Shown one piece after another: positions 34,897 to 43,272 of a stretch of DNA of 51,443 bases. Under the pieces are notes generated by a model that was given only the letters and a program-made list of their open reading frames with translations, ran no database searches and had not been told where the DNA came from. Every line of letters starts with the position of its first letter. The stretch's first letter is position 1. The stretch is from NCBI GenBank assembly GCA_022843385.1, contig JALHNT010000052.1, forward strand, positions 1 through 51,443, written 5' to 3'. The translations under genes and the position numbers were made by a program. The DNA is from Anaerolineae bacterium (GTDB lineage: Bacteria > Chloroflexota > Anaerolineae > Aggregatilineales > Phototrophicaceae).

Positions 34897-34910
34897 CTAA
34901 CCTTTTCCGA

Positions 34911-35008
34911 AAGCCCACTAAAGGGGCTGCTTTCCCGACCTGTCTTATTCAGCGCCTTTAGTGCGCTTACCGATTTGCCGTTAGCTGGGCGGCTTCAGCC
35001 CCCAGCGG
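34911..35008 (+). repeat. short interspersed repeat (about 97 bases), copy 2
   Basis: Close copy of 665-760: AAGCCCACTAAAGGGGCTGC at one end, TTCAGCGCCTTTAGTGCGCT inside, and GGCTTCAGCCCCCAGCGG at the other. It ends 43 bases before the next start codon, so it would form part of that gene's leader if transcribed. Confidence 0.75.
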
Positions 35009-35051
35009 CATCGTCGGCAGATTGTTTTCACCCCTTTTTGGGGGCAGCGTC

Positions 35052-35750
35052 ATGACCAGGGCGCAACTGCGGGCGTGGCTGGTTCACATCTACACGGCGT
35101 CGGGCGGGGTGATCGGCATGTTCGCGCTGTTCGCGGCGGCGCAGGGTGACACGCGACAGGCGTTCCTGCTGCTCTCGCTGACGATGATTATCGACGGCAC
35201 CGATGGCATTTTGGCGCGTCGGTTTCAGGTGAAGAAGGTGCTGCCCAACTTCGACGGCAGCATGGTCGATAATGTGATCGATGTGTTCACCTATGTGTGG
35301 ATACCGGTGTTCATCATCTGGCACGAGAACCTGCTGCCGCATCCGGCCTGGGTGATTGTGCCGATCATCGCCGCCATGTACGCCTACGGTCAGGTCAACA
35401 TGAAGAGCGATGATGCTTTCTTCATCGGCTTCCCCAGCTATTGGAATGGCATCGCGCTCTACTTGTTCTGGCTGCGACCGGAGCCGGTCATCGCCGTGCT
35501 GCTGGTGGTCATCCCCGGCGTTCTGTCCTTCATCCCCACCCGCTACCTGTATCCGAGCAAGAACCCGATCCTGAGCAAGACCAACTGGGCGCTCTCGCTG
35601 ATCTGGGGAGTGATGTTGCTGTTTCTGCTGTCACAGGAACAACCGGATCCGTCGTTGGTGCTAGCGAGCCTGTTCTACCCCATCTTCTATATCGTGTGCA
35701 GCTTCTATGTCGATTGGCGCATCCGCCAGGGTCACAACTTCTCGGCCTGA
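35052..35750 (+). CDS. phosphatidylcholine synthase-like CDP-alcohol phosphatidyltransferase
   Basis: A 232-residue integral membrane enzyme. The CDP-alcohol motif is DGTDGILAR followed by DGSMVDNVID; the spacer between the AR and G positions is longer than the usual eight residues, as in bacterial Pcs. WLVHIYTASGGVIGM at the N-terminus and VKKVLPNFDGSMVD match the Pcs pattern, an enzyme joining choline directly to CDP-diacylglycerol. About seven or eight membrane helices are visible. ATG 35052 is chosen; the frame's upstream TTG has no site. Choline use is inference; phosphatidylserine synthase is the main alternative. Confidence 0.8.
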   Translation: MTRAQLRAWLVHIYTASGGVIGMFALFAAAQGDTRQAFLLLSLTMIIDGTDGILARRFQVKKVLPNFDGSMVDNVIDVFTYVWIPVFIIWHENLLPHPAWVIVPIIAAMYAYGQVNMKSDDAFFIGFPSYWNGIALYLFWLRPEPVIAVLLVVIPGVLSFIPTRYLYPSKNPILSKTNWALSLIWGVMLLFLLSQEQPDPSLVLASLFYPIFYIVCSFYVDWRIRQGHNFSA

Positions 35751-35829
35751 ACGCTCGATGTAATGCCGATTGTTATCTTCATATCATACATTATATTAGA
35801 CACCTTATGTCTGTTGGGGGGAACCTGAT

Positions 35830-37647
35830 ATGTCGGTTCGTTATGCCTATCGGTCGGTGGTAGCGCTGGCTGTTTTGCTGCTGTTGGTGTTGTCGGCGGC
35901 TGATCCTCGCGCCACTGTGGCGCAAACCAACATTCTCACCATCCCGCTGGGGCAGGATGGTTTCACCGACAGCATCCCGCGCCAGATCGTGCGGACGGTT
36001 GATGACCGGGTGTTCATCGCTGCCGGGCGTGAGAACGGGTCGCCGCAGCTCGGCATCTATTTCACGACTGCGCCAGGGCTGCCACAGACCGCCGCCGATT
36101 TCGGGGGCAGTGCGCTGGCGACGGCCGCCGGGGCTGTGTTGACGGTCGATATGGCGTATGACGGCGGGACATTCATCCACCTTATCGTCAACACGGCCAA
36201 CGGGGTGATTCAGGATTTCCCGTTCAACATCACCACCAACGCCTTTCAGCCAGCCATCACCCTGTTCACGGATGGCGGCACTTTCGGAGCCGGGCTGTAT
36301 GTCGGGACGGTGGGGGTGTCGGCGCTGTTCGACACGCTGGGGCAGCTTCAGGTGGCCTACTGGACCAACACCAATCAGATCGTTCATCAGGCGCTCACCT
36401 ATAATGCCGGCACCAACACGCTGACACCGGCCAGCGCCATCACGCGGGTGGATGCTGCCGGGCAGGCCAATCATCCATCGCTGGTCGTTTCGCCGGTCGA
36501 TAACAGCGTCACCGTCGCCTGGGTGTCGCAGGCCACCAATCCGGCGCAAATCCTGGCGCGGACTCGCAGCGTCGCTGGCGTGTGGGGTGCGCTGGAAACG
36601 GTCAGCACCGTCCCGGTGTGGACGAGTCCGGTCAACGGCATCAACATCGATCAGGGGCCAAATATGATCGTCGATGCGGCTGGTACCGCCCATCTGACCT
36701 ACATTCAGGATTTCGGCCCGCCCAACGGCGATTATGGCACGCTGCGTTACGCCACCCGCGCCAGCGGCTCGGCAGTGTGGACGGATACGACGCTGCCGGT
36801 GATCGGCGGCAATCCTAACCTGAATCTGGGGGGCTACACCCAGACGCATAACCCGATGCCGGCGCTGGCACCCGGTGGGCAGTTGTTCATGCTGGGGCAT
36901 GGGCCGGTGTTCACCAATCAGAACACCAGTCAGTTTGTGCTGGCGCGTAACGCCGATGGCACCTGGGGGCCGCATGTGCCGGTCATCGGGCCGGTCAATA
37001 CTTTTGACGCCAGCAATTCGGTCAAGTGGTCGGTGGTCGGATTCAACCGTCCCGAAGTGGTGGAGTGGGTGTTCTTCCTCGCGCCGGGCGGCCTGTATGA
37101 TGACGCCACGTTGTATTACGGACGCTTCGACCCGCTGCTGATCCCGACGCCCGTGCCAGCCCCGCCAGCCGATGCGCCGCCAGCACAAGCCGCGCCACAG
37201 CCGGTCTTTGACCCGCTCATCACGCAACTGCTGGTGGGCAGCGAAGCCATCGTGAACATCGTCAATGTCGGCAGCGGGCCGGGGCTGAACCCGGTCATCA
37301 CGATTGAGCTGCCAGCCGGAGCGACGATTGACCAGGTGATCGATACCAATGGCGCGGTCATCAGCATCAATGGCTCGACCGTCACGCTCACCTACCCGGA
37401 CTTCCCGGTGGGTGCCAGCCGCGAGATCCGGGTGCGCTTCCGCTGGGATGGGGCGCTGGGGCGTTCGACGGCCTGCATCCGCGCTGATAATCTGAACCCG
37501 CCGCGTTGTGTGACGAGTCAGACGGTGACGCAATTACCAGCCACAGGTGAGACACCCTGGTGGCGGATGCCGGCGCTGATGGGTTTGCTGAGTGGCTTCT
37601 TGCTGCTGATCGGCTGGGGGGCGTGGCGGCGGCGCACGGTTCGATAG
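35830..37647 (+). CDS. large secreted protein with LPxTG-type C-terminal anchor
   Basis: A 605-residue exported protein. An N-terminal signal of about 30 residues (ending near ATVAQ) precedes a beta-rich region to about 440 with repeats of the kind GGTFIHLIVNTANG and GTAHLTYIQDFG, suggestive of a beta-propeller. A Pro/Ala linker (PVPAPPADAPPAQAAPQ) follows, then a DUF11-like beta-sandwich (about 455-545). The C-terminus is LPATG (569-573), a hydrophobic span and WRRRTVR, which is a sortase sorting signal. No sortase gene is in the window. A GGGGG ribosome site sets the start. Function unknown. Confidence 0.82.
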   Translation: MSVRYAYRSVVALAVLLLLVLSAADPRATVAQTNILTIPLGQDGFTDSIPRQIVRTVDDRVFIAAGRENGSPQLGIYFTTAPGLPQTAADFGGSALATAAGAVLTVDMAYDGGTFIHLIVNTANGVIQDFPFNITTNAFQPAITLFTDGGTFGAGLYVGTVGVSALFDTLGQLQVAYWTNTNQIVHQALTYNAGTNTLTPASAITRVDAAGQANHPSLVVSPVDNSVTVAWVSQATNPAQILARTRSVAGVWGALETVSTVPVWTSPVNGINIDQGPNMIVDAAGTAHLTYIQDFGPPNGDYGTLRYATRASGSAVWTDTTLPVIGGNPNLNLGGYTQTHNPMPALAPGGQLFMLGHGPVFTNQNTSQFVLARNADGTWGPHVPVIGPVNTFDASNSVKWSVVGFNRPEVVEWVFFLAPGGLYDDATLYYGRFDPLLIPTPVPAPPADAPPAQAAPQPVFDPLITQLLVGSEAIVNIVNVGSGPGLNPVITIELPAGATIDQVIDTNGAVISINGSTVTLTYPDFPVGASREIRVRFRWDGALGRSTACIRADNLNPPRCVTSQTVTQLPATGETPWWRMPALMGLLSGFLLLIGWGAWRRRTVR

Positions 37648-37807
37648 GCTCTTTCCAGTGCCTGTGAGCAATGCTAAGATTAGGCGCGACCTTCCGAGCA
37701 ACCTCGCCCCCCGCCGCGCAGCCCTCTGCAATGGGTTGGAGAAGGGGAGTCTCATCTGCGAAGAGTCATAACCGAATCTGCCTGAAATGCCGTAGAGATC
37801 GAGACAC

Positions 37808-39409
37808 ATGACGCCGAAATATTCTGTGCTGGTGGCGACTGACCTGGCCGACAGCAGCCTGCAAATCCTCAAGCAAGCCGATGATATTCAGACGCAGGTG
37901 GTGACGCCGACGCTGGCGGCGGTGCGCGATGGGTTGAAATCCGCCCACGCGCTGATCGCCCGCGATGATGTGCGGGTGGATAAGCCGCTGCTGGGCGACG
38001 CGCCGCATCTGCAAGTGATCGGGCATGTGGGGGCCGGACTGAGCAGCATCGATGTCGATGCCGCCACCAACCGGGGCATCATCGTCATGAACACGCCGGG
38101 TGCCAACGCCATCGCCGCCGGCGAACACACCATCGGCCTGATGCTGGCCCTCAGCCGCCGCATCATCACCGCCCACAACAGTCTGAAGGATGGTTATTGG
38201 CTGCTGGATCGCAAGCGCCAGGCCGGGACACAGCTTTCGGGCAAGACGCTGGGGTTGGTCGGGTTAGGGCGCGTCGGACGCATCGTGGCACTGCGCTGCC
38301 TGGCTTTCGGCATGACCGTGCTGGCGTATGACCCGTATATCAGCGAAGAGCAACTGACCGATGAGCGCATCCAACTGGTGAGCTTCAAGGAACTGCTGCA
38401 ACGGAGCGACTTCATCAGCCTGCATGTTCCGGCTACGCGCGAGACCGCCGGACTCATCAACGCCAGCACGCTGACCCAGATGAAAGCGGGAGCGCGGCTC
38501 ATCAACGCCTCGCATGGCAGCGTGCTGGACGAGGCCGCGGTGGCCGAAGCGGTGAAAAGCGGGCATCTGGCAGGGGTGGCGGTCGATGTGTATGGCGAGG
38601 AACCGCCCTACAACAGTCCGCTGATCGCGCTCGATAATGTCATCCACACGCCGCACATCGGCGATAACACGGTCGAGGCGATGCAAGACCTCTCGCTCCA
38701 GATCGTCCAGCAGGTGTTGGATGCGCTGCGCGGCACCGATTACCGCAACGCCGTCAACATGCCCTTTGTGCCGGGGATGGATTACGAGATGTCGCGCCCG
38801 TATCTGAAGCTGGCGGAATGCCTGGGGATGATGACGCAAACGCTGGCGCGGTCGGCGGTGCGGCGGGTGGCTGTCGAATATCGCGGCGAGGAGATGAGCG
38901 GCATCATCAAGCCGGTAGCGGTCGCCATCCTCAAGGGGCTGCTCCAGCCGGTGCTGGGCGACAAAGTGAATTACATCAACGCGCCGGTGCTGGCCGCCGA
39001 ACGCGCCATCCAGGTGACGCAGACCAAAGGCATGAAGACCAGCGAGTACGCCAACCAGGTGTCGTGTCAGGTGACGCTGGAAGACGGCGAGACGATCACC
39101 ATGGCCGGGACGCTGCTGGATCGCAAAGAGCCGCATATCGTCCAGATCAACCAGTACCGGATGAACTTCGTGCCGGAAGGTCATCTGCTCATTATGGGCA
39201 GCTTCGACCAGCCGGGCGTGATCGGCAAGATCGGGACGCTGATGGCGACCAACCAGATCAACATCGGGAGCTGGCAGACCGGACGCGCCGAACGTGGCGG
39301 TCAAACGCTGACGGTGCTGACGCTCGACCAACCGCTGCCGATGGCGCTGCTGGACGAACTGCGGCAGATCGATTTCATCCGCCACGCGCATCAGGTGGAG
39401 ATTCGCTAG
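37808..39409 (+). CDS. serA: D-3-phosphoglycerate dehydrogenase
   Basis: A 533-residue NAD-dependent enzyme starting serine synthesis from 3-phosphoglycerate. The NAD fold is LGLVGLGRVGRIVALRCLAF (149-168); Glu265 (GEEP) and catalytic His283 (HTPHIG) are present. A middle ASB domain and a C-terminal ACT domain (LIMGSFDQPGVIGKIGTLMA) complete the long form. Oddly, the catalytic Arg of the NASRG motif is His236 (NASHG). The gene stands just upstream of two glycosyltransferases, its stop touching the next start codon. Family secure, activity to be judged with the His in mind. Confidence 0.93.
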   Translation: MTPKYSVLVATDLADSSLQILKQADDIQTQVVTPTLAAVRDGLKSAHALIARDDVRVDKPLLGDAPHLQVIGHVGAGLSSIDVDAATNRGIIVMNTPGANAIAAGEHTIGLMLALSRRIITAHNSLKDGYWLLDRKRQAGTQLSGKTLGLVGLGRVGRIVALRCLAFGMTVLAYDPYISEEQLTDERIQLVSFKELLQRSDFISLHVPATRETAGLINASTLTQMKAGARLINASHGSVLDEAAVAEAVKSGHLAGVAVDVYGEEPPYNSPLIALDNVIHTPHIGDNTVEAMQDLSLQIVQQVLDALRGTDYRNAVNMPFVPGMDYEMSRPYLKLAECLGMMTQTLARSAVRRVAVEYRGEEMSGIIKPVAVAILKGLLQPVLGDKVNYINAPVLAAERAIQVTQTKGMKTSEYANQVSCQVTLEDGETITMAGTLLDRKEPHIVQINQYRMNFVPEGHLLIMGSFDQPGVIGKIGTLMATNQINIGSWQTGRAERGGQTLTVLTLDQPLPMALLDELRQIDFIRHAHQVEIR

Positions 39410-40771
39410 TTGTTCTCCAGACTGACAAAGCATTGGCTGGGTGGGCTGTGGCTGGCGCTGCTGATCGGCTACGCGGCTGCCGGGCTGATGCTGACGCCGT
39501 TTCATGGCGACGAAGCCATGCACATTTACACCAGCCGGGATTATGACACGGCCATGCTGCGCGGTGCCTGGCACGAGCTGCTGGTGACTCCGCCGTATGA
39601 CATCGACAGCGATCCCCGGCTGCGGCTGCTGAACGGATCGGTGATGCGCTACAGCGTCGGTCTGAGCTGGCATCTGGCCGGGTTGACGGTGGCTGATCTG
39701 CCAGCGCGCCCCGGTTGGGACTGGGGGCTGGATTACGATACCAACGTCGCCACCAATCATCGTCCGGGTGAGGCGCTGCTGGCTGCCGGGCGAAGCGCCG
39801 CGCTGGTCTATTTCGCCCTGAGTCTGGTGGCGCTGTATGGCATCGGCCACACGTTGGGCGGGCATTCGCTGGCGATTCTGGCGACGGCGCTGTACGGGTT
39901 GAACCCGATCATCCTGCTGAATGGACGGCGGGCGCTGGTGGAAAGTGCGCTGCTGGGCTTCGGCCTGCTGACCATCTGGGTCGCGCTGGAGATCGCGCGG
40001 CGGCGGGCAGCGGGGCAAACCGGTCTGTGGCGCTGGTGGCTGGCGCTGATCCTCGCCAGCGGCCTGACGCTCGCCAGCAAGTACAGCGGGACGATCTTCG
40101 TGGCCGGGGCGTTCGGCGGCATCTTCTTGACTGAAGTTGTCATCGTCCTGCGCGGTCAGCCGCGTCCGATCCGGGCGAGTCTGTTGACCCTGGCGCAGTT
40201 GACCGGCAGCGGGCTGCTGACGCTGGCGCTGCTGGTGGGGCTGTCGCCGGCGCTGTGGAGCGACCCGGTCAGCCGGGCGCGTGATCTGACGGCGATGCTG
40301 GGCGAACAGGTGGCGATTGTGGTCGAAATTCTGCCGGATGCGCCGACGACGCTGGCGCAGCGCCTTGAGGGCATCGTCACCGAGCCGTTCATCCGTCCGC
40401 CGATGTTCTTCGAGCAGGCCGGTTGGGCGAACGCCGCCACCATCACCGAGGAGATCAACCGCTACATGGCATCACCGTTGAGCGGGATTCATTTCGGCCT
40501 TGTCCTGGGATTGCCGCTGACGCTGCTGGCGGGGTTGGGGCTGACGATGATGGCGTGGCAGGGCATCGGGGCGATTCGCGAATCGCCCCTACAGACACCC
40601 TCCGCCCTGTCCATCGTCGTGCTGGTCTGGCTGGGAATCACCCTGGTGAATCTGCTCATCAATCCCCTGCCCTGGCAGCGCTACTATCTGGCGCAGATTC
40701 CGATCATGGCACTGCTGGCAGGCCTGGGGATTCTGATGGTTTATCGTCGGCTGCGTCCGGGCAAACCATGA
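39410..40771 (+). CDS. GT-C membrane glycosyltransferase (PMT/ArnT-like), paralogue 1
   Basis: A 453-residue multi-pass membrane protein of the GT-C class using lipid-linked sugar donors. After the first helix comes TPFHGDEAMHIYTSRD, the acidic DE motif in the first outer loop. Later GHTLGGHSLAILATALYGLNPIILLNGRRALVES is typical of the family. The start is probably TTG directly after the serA stop, with GGTGGAG upstream. Residues about 387-395 (GAIRESPLQ) are encoded by a dispersed palindromic repeat, in a loop before the last helices. It overlaps the next paralogue as ATGA. Confidence 0.85.
   Translation: MFSRLTKHWLGGLWLALLIGYAAAGLMLTPFHGDEAMHIYTSRDYDTAMLRGAWHELLVTPPYDIDSDPRLRLLNGSVMRYSVGLSWHLAGLTVADLPARPGWDWGLDYDTNVATNHRPGEALLAAGRSAALVYFALSLVALYGIGHTLGGHSLAILATALYGLNPIILLNGRRALVESALLGFGLLTIWVALEIARRRAAGQTGLWRWWLALILASGLTLASKYSGTIFVAGAFGGIFLTEVVIVLRGQPRPIRASLLTLAQLTGSGLLTLALLVGLSPALWSDPVSRARDLTAMLGEQVAIVVEILPDAPTTLAQRLEGIVTEPFIRPPMFFEQAGWANAATITEEINRYMASPLSGIHFGLVLGLPLTLLAGLGLTMMAWQGIGAIRESPLQTPSALSIVVLVWLGITLVNLLINPLPWQRYYLAQIPIMALLAGLGILMVYRRLRPGKP
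40568..40592. repeat. palindromic repeat inside a coding region
   Basis: 25 bases identical to part of the palindrome at 412-439, of which 40568-40589 is self-complementary (left arm GGGGCGATTCG). It lies in frame within the first GT-C gene and reads GAIRESPL. Confidence 0.85.
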
Positions 40772-42099
40772 GCCGATTGCCCCCTGCCCTGTGGCTGATG
40801 GCGTTGAGCGCGTATATCCTGGCGGGCGTGGCGCTGACCCCGTTTCATGGCGACGAAGCGATGCAGATCACCATGAGCCGCGATGCCTTCACCGGCCTGG
40901 TCGAGGGGCAGTGGTCGGCGCTGCTGGTCAACCCACCCTATACGGTGGATAGTCCCGGCTGGCTGCGCCTCATCAACGGCTCGATCAACGCTTTCACCCT
41001 CGGCCTCACATTACACCTCAACGGCTATCGCGCCGACCAGCTCCCGCCGCTGTGGGTCTGGCCGATGAGCGTGGAAGATAACCGCGAGCGCGGGTCGCTG
41101 CCGTCGGATGCCATGCTCCATCTCAGCCGCCTGCCATCCAGCCTGTTCTTGTGTCTGAGTGTTGTCGCCCTGTTCGCCATCGGTCAGCAGCTCGGCGGTC
41201 AAGCAGCGGCTTATCTCGCCAGCGGACTGTACGCGCTGCATCCGGTGCTGCTGCTCAACGGGCGGCGGGCGATGATGGAAGGCTCGCTGCTGGCTTTCGG
41301 CTTATGGGCGCTGCTGCTGGCGCTGTTGATCGCGCGTGGGCGGGATCAGTGGCAGATGTGGCTGGCGCTGGGCGTGGTCGGTGGGCTGACGCTGGCGAGC
41401 AAGCACAGCGGCGTGATCTATCTCGCCGGGGCAATGGGCGGGATCGTCGTCAGCGGGTGGCTGCGCCAGGGCTGGCGTTACCGACCGCCTGTCATGCGGC
41501 TGGCCTTGACGGGAATGCTGACGCTGGTGGTGTTCATCGGTTTGTCGCCGGCGCTGTGGAATGACCCGGCGGCGCGGTTAAGTGATCTGCTGCGCGAACG
41601 CCAACGGCTGTTGGAGTCACAGGTTGTGGCTGACCCGGCGGGCGTGGTGCCGTTGAGCGGGCGGGTGCAGGGGATCGTCACGCAGCCATTCCTGAGCGCA
41701 CCACAATATTATGAAGCCGGGTTCTGGGCGGGCAGCCCGCTGGTGCAGGGACAGATCAGCCGTTATCAGGCGTCGCCCTGGGGCGGTCTGCCGACGGGCA
41801 ACCTGATCGGTTGGGCGTTGACGGCGCTGGCGACCTGGGGAGGGTGGGTAATGATGTGGCCGGTGTTCCAGCGCGTGTGGAGCCTTGTTCGCAGAAATGC
41901 AGCGCGTCGTGCCAGCGACTTCGAACAGACCGACTGGGGCGCAGCGCTGGTGGCCGTCTGGCTCATCGTGACCCTCGCCACGCTGCTCATCAATCCTCTG
42001 CCCTGGCAGCGTTATGCCCTGCCGCTGATCCCCCTCACCATTCTGTTAGCGGCAATTGGCACGGTCAACCTGATTCAACGGGTGCGTTCGTCAGTGTAA
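40768..42099 (+). CDS. GT-C membrane glycosyltransferase (PMT/ArnT-like), paralogue 2
   Basis: A 443-residue paralogue of the preceding protein, sharing TPFHGDEAMQIT, the LHPVLLLNGRRAMMEGSLLAFG segment, LTLASKHSG, LSPALWNDP and the terminal LINPLPWQRYALPLIPLTIL. Around ten hydrophobic segments are visible. The frame stays open upstream to 40423 but that part lies inside the other gene; ATG 40768, overlapping its stop by four bases, is the start. Tandem duplication within one operon suggests two sugars or two acceptors. It overlaps the convergent TPR gene by 25 bases. Confidence 0.87.
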   Translation: MSRLPPALWLMALSAYILAGVALTPFHGDEAMQITMSRDAFTGLVEGQWSALLVNPPYTVDSPGWLRLINGSINAFTLGLTLHLNGYRADQLPPLWVWPMSVEDNRERGSLPSDAMLHLSRLPSSLFLCLSVVALFAIGQQLGGQAAAYLASGLYALHPVLLLNGRRAMMEGSLLAFGLWALLLALLIARGRDQWQMWLALGVVGGLTLASKHSGVIYLAGAMGGIVVSGWLRQGWRYRPPVMRLALTGMLTLVVFIGLSPALWNDPAARLSDLLRERQRLLESQVVADPAGVVPLSGRVQGIVTQPFLSAPQYYEAGFWAGSPLVQGQISRYQASPWGGLPTGNLIGWALTALATWGGWVMMWPVFQRVWSLVRRNAARRASDFEQTDWGAALVAVWLIVTLATLLINPLPWQRYALPLIPLTILLAAIGTVNLIQRVRSSV

Positions 42100-42560
42100 T
42101 AGCGCAGGGCGCGCTGATAGCGCTGCATATCGGGCGTGTGAATATGGTCGATAGCCAGATTGAGCAGGTTGGTGATGGCGGCCTGAGACTCGCCAGCGCT
42201 CTCCTGAGCAAAGGCCAGGAACACCCGCAGCGACGCCCGATCCGGGAAGCGCTGACAGCCCTCGGTCAGCAGCATCACTGCTCCGGCGTAGTCGCCAATG
42301 TTACGCAGCGAACTCCCCAGTTGCAGGGTGGCGCGCGCCAGATGGTCGTCGTCCAGCCCCAACGCCATCGCCCGACGATAATGCGGTACGGCTTCGGCTT
42401 CCTGTCCGGCGCTGTCGAAAGCCCCAGCATATTCAAAATGCGCCCGCGCCTCATCCGGGTAATCGGCCAGCAATTGACGGAAGTGTTCAATCGCTTCGGC
42501 ATCGCGTTCTTCCCGTTCCAGTTGCAGCCCGGCTGTCACCCGCGCCTCAAAGTCCGACAT
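42075..42560 (-). CDS. tetratricopeptide repeat protein
   Basis: A 161-residue soluble protein matching the TPR_5 type (PF12688, from memory): ARAHFEYAGAFDSAGQEAEA, ALGLDDDHLARATLQLGSSL and GDYAGAVMLLTEGCQRFPD form consecutive helical hairpins. Such proteins are scaffolds; no enzymatic motif is present. It is a single gene overlapping the convergent glycosyltransferase by 25 bases and divergent from a lipoprotein gene. Confidence 0.88.
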   Translation of the reverse strand: MSDFEARVTAGLQLEREERDAEAIEHFRQLLADYPDEARAHFEYAGAFDSAGQEAEAVPHYRRAMALGLDDDHLARATLQLGSSLRNIGDYAGAVMLLTEGCQRFPDRASLRVFLAFAQESAGESQAAITNLLNLAIDHIHTPDMQRYQRALRYYTDERTR

Positions 42561-42666
42561 GGTTGCGTCTCCTGTTCTTAAGCCTGTAGCCCAAAGAGCC
42601 TCTTGTCAGTTCGCTAAATGTCATTCACACTACAGATGAGGATAGCGTTTCGCCACGAGGTTTGAT

Positions 42667-43272
42667 ATGCGACTTTTTACCGGTTTGCTCCTGTTTTGCG
42701 CCTTGCTGATGACAGCCTGCGGTGGCGCTCCGTCAGCCCCCACCGATGCCCCGCTGCCGACGATGATGAGCATCGACCTGGGCGGCACTGCCACCGCCGA
42801 TGCGGCTGCGACTGCTGCTGTCCAACAACCGATCCCAACCGTTGGCCCGCGCGATTATGAACTGACCGGCGTGGCGGACATCCCGCTGCCGGGCACACTG
42901 GTTTACGCGGCTACTGAAGACCCCAACATGGGCGTGACCTTTGACAGCATTTACTTCGAGCGTACCGGTGGCACCGATGGGCCGCTGACCATGGAAGTGC
43001 GCGGCGACGGCACGGTGGTTCGCAATGGCGAGGCCATTGCTCCGCTCAACAGCGTTCAGGTAGGGCAGATCACCTCGCTGATTGATGAGATCAACTTCTT
43101 CAATATCCTCGGCGTGTTCACTGCGGCTGGCACCAGCCCCAACGCTGTCCAGTACAGCATCACAGTGGATAGGGGCGGCAGCTCCAGCAGCATTCAGGCG
43201 GTGCGCGAACTGGCTCCGCGCCAGCTCATCCGGCTGTTCCAGTTGCTGGAAGGGATCGGCGTCATCCCTTAA
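42667..43272 (+). CDS. lipoprotein of unknown function
   Basis: A 201-residue exported lipoprotein with lipobox LMTAC (Cys at residue 18), a Thr/Ala-rich spacer (GTATADAAATAAV) and a beta-rich domain: FDSIYFERTGG, MEVRGDGTVVRNGE, LIDEINFFNILGVF, VQYSITVDRGG. The pattern resembles DUF6438-type small domains but I cannot confirm it. It overlaps the convergent TMEM175-like gene by 11 bases. Confidence 0.78.
   Translation: MRLFTGLLLFCALLMTACGGAPSAPTDAPLPTMMSIDLGGTATADAAATAAVQQPIPTVGPRDYELTGVADIPLPGTLVYAATEDPNMGVTFDSIYFERTGGTDGPLTMEVRGDGTVVRNGEAIAPLNSVQVGQITSLIDEINFFNILGVFTAAGTSPNAVQYSITVDRGGSSSSIQAVRELAPRQLIRLFQLLEGIGVIP

Noticed and set aside
35791..37533. 580-codon open frame opposite the LPxTG protein
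   Set aside because: Composition is Arg/His/Asp-rich with no domain-like segments, and the plus strand has a signal peptide, ribosome site and sorting signal. It is a GC-rich antisense shadow.
38264..40018. 584-codon open frame opposite serA and the first glycosyltransferase
   Set aside because: It spans two well-supported genes on the other strand and reads as His/Arg/Gln-rich sequence without recognisable motifs.
40423..40767. Upstream extension of the second glycosyltransferase to 40423
   Set aside because: The extra residues lie in another frame of the first glycosyltransferase and show no membrane pattern; ATG 40768 overlaps the previous stop and begins with the paralogous N-terminus.
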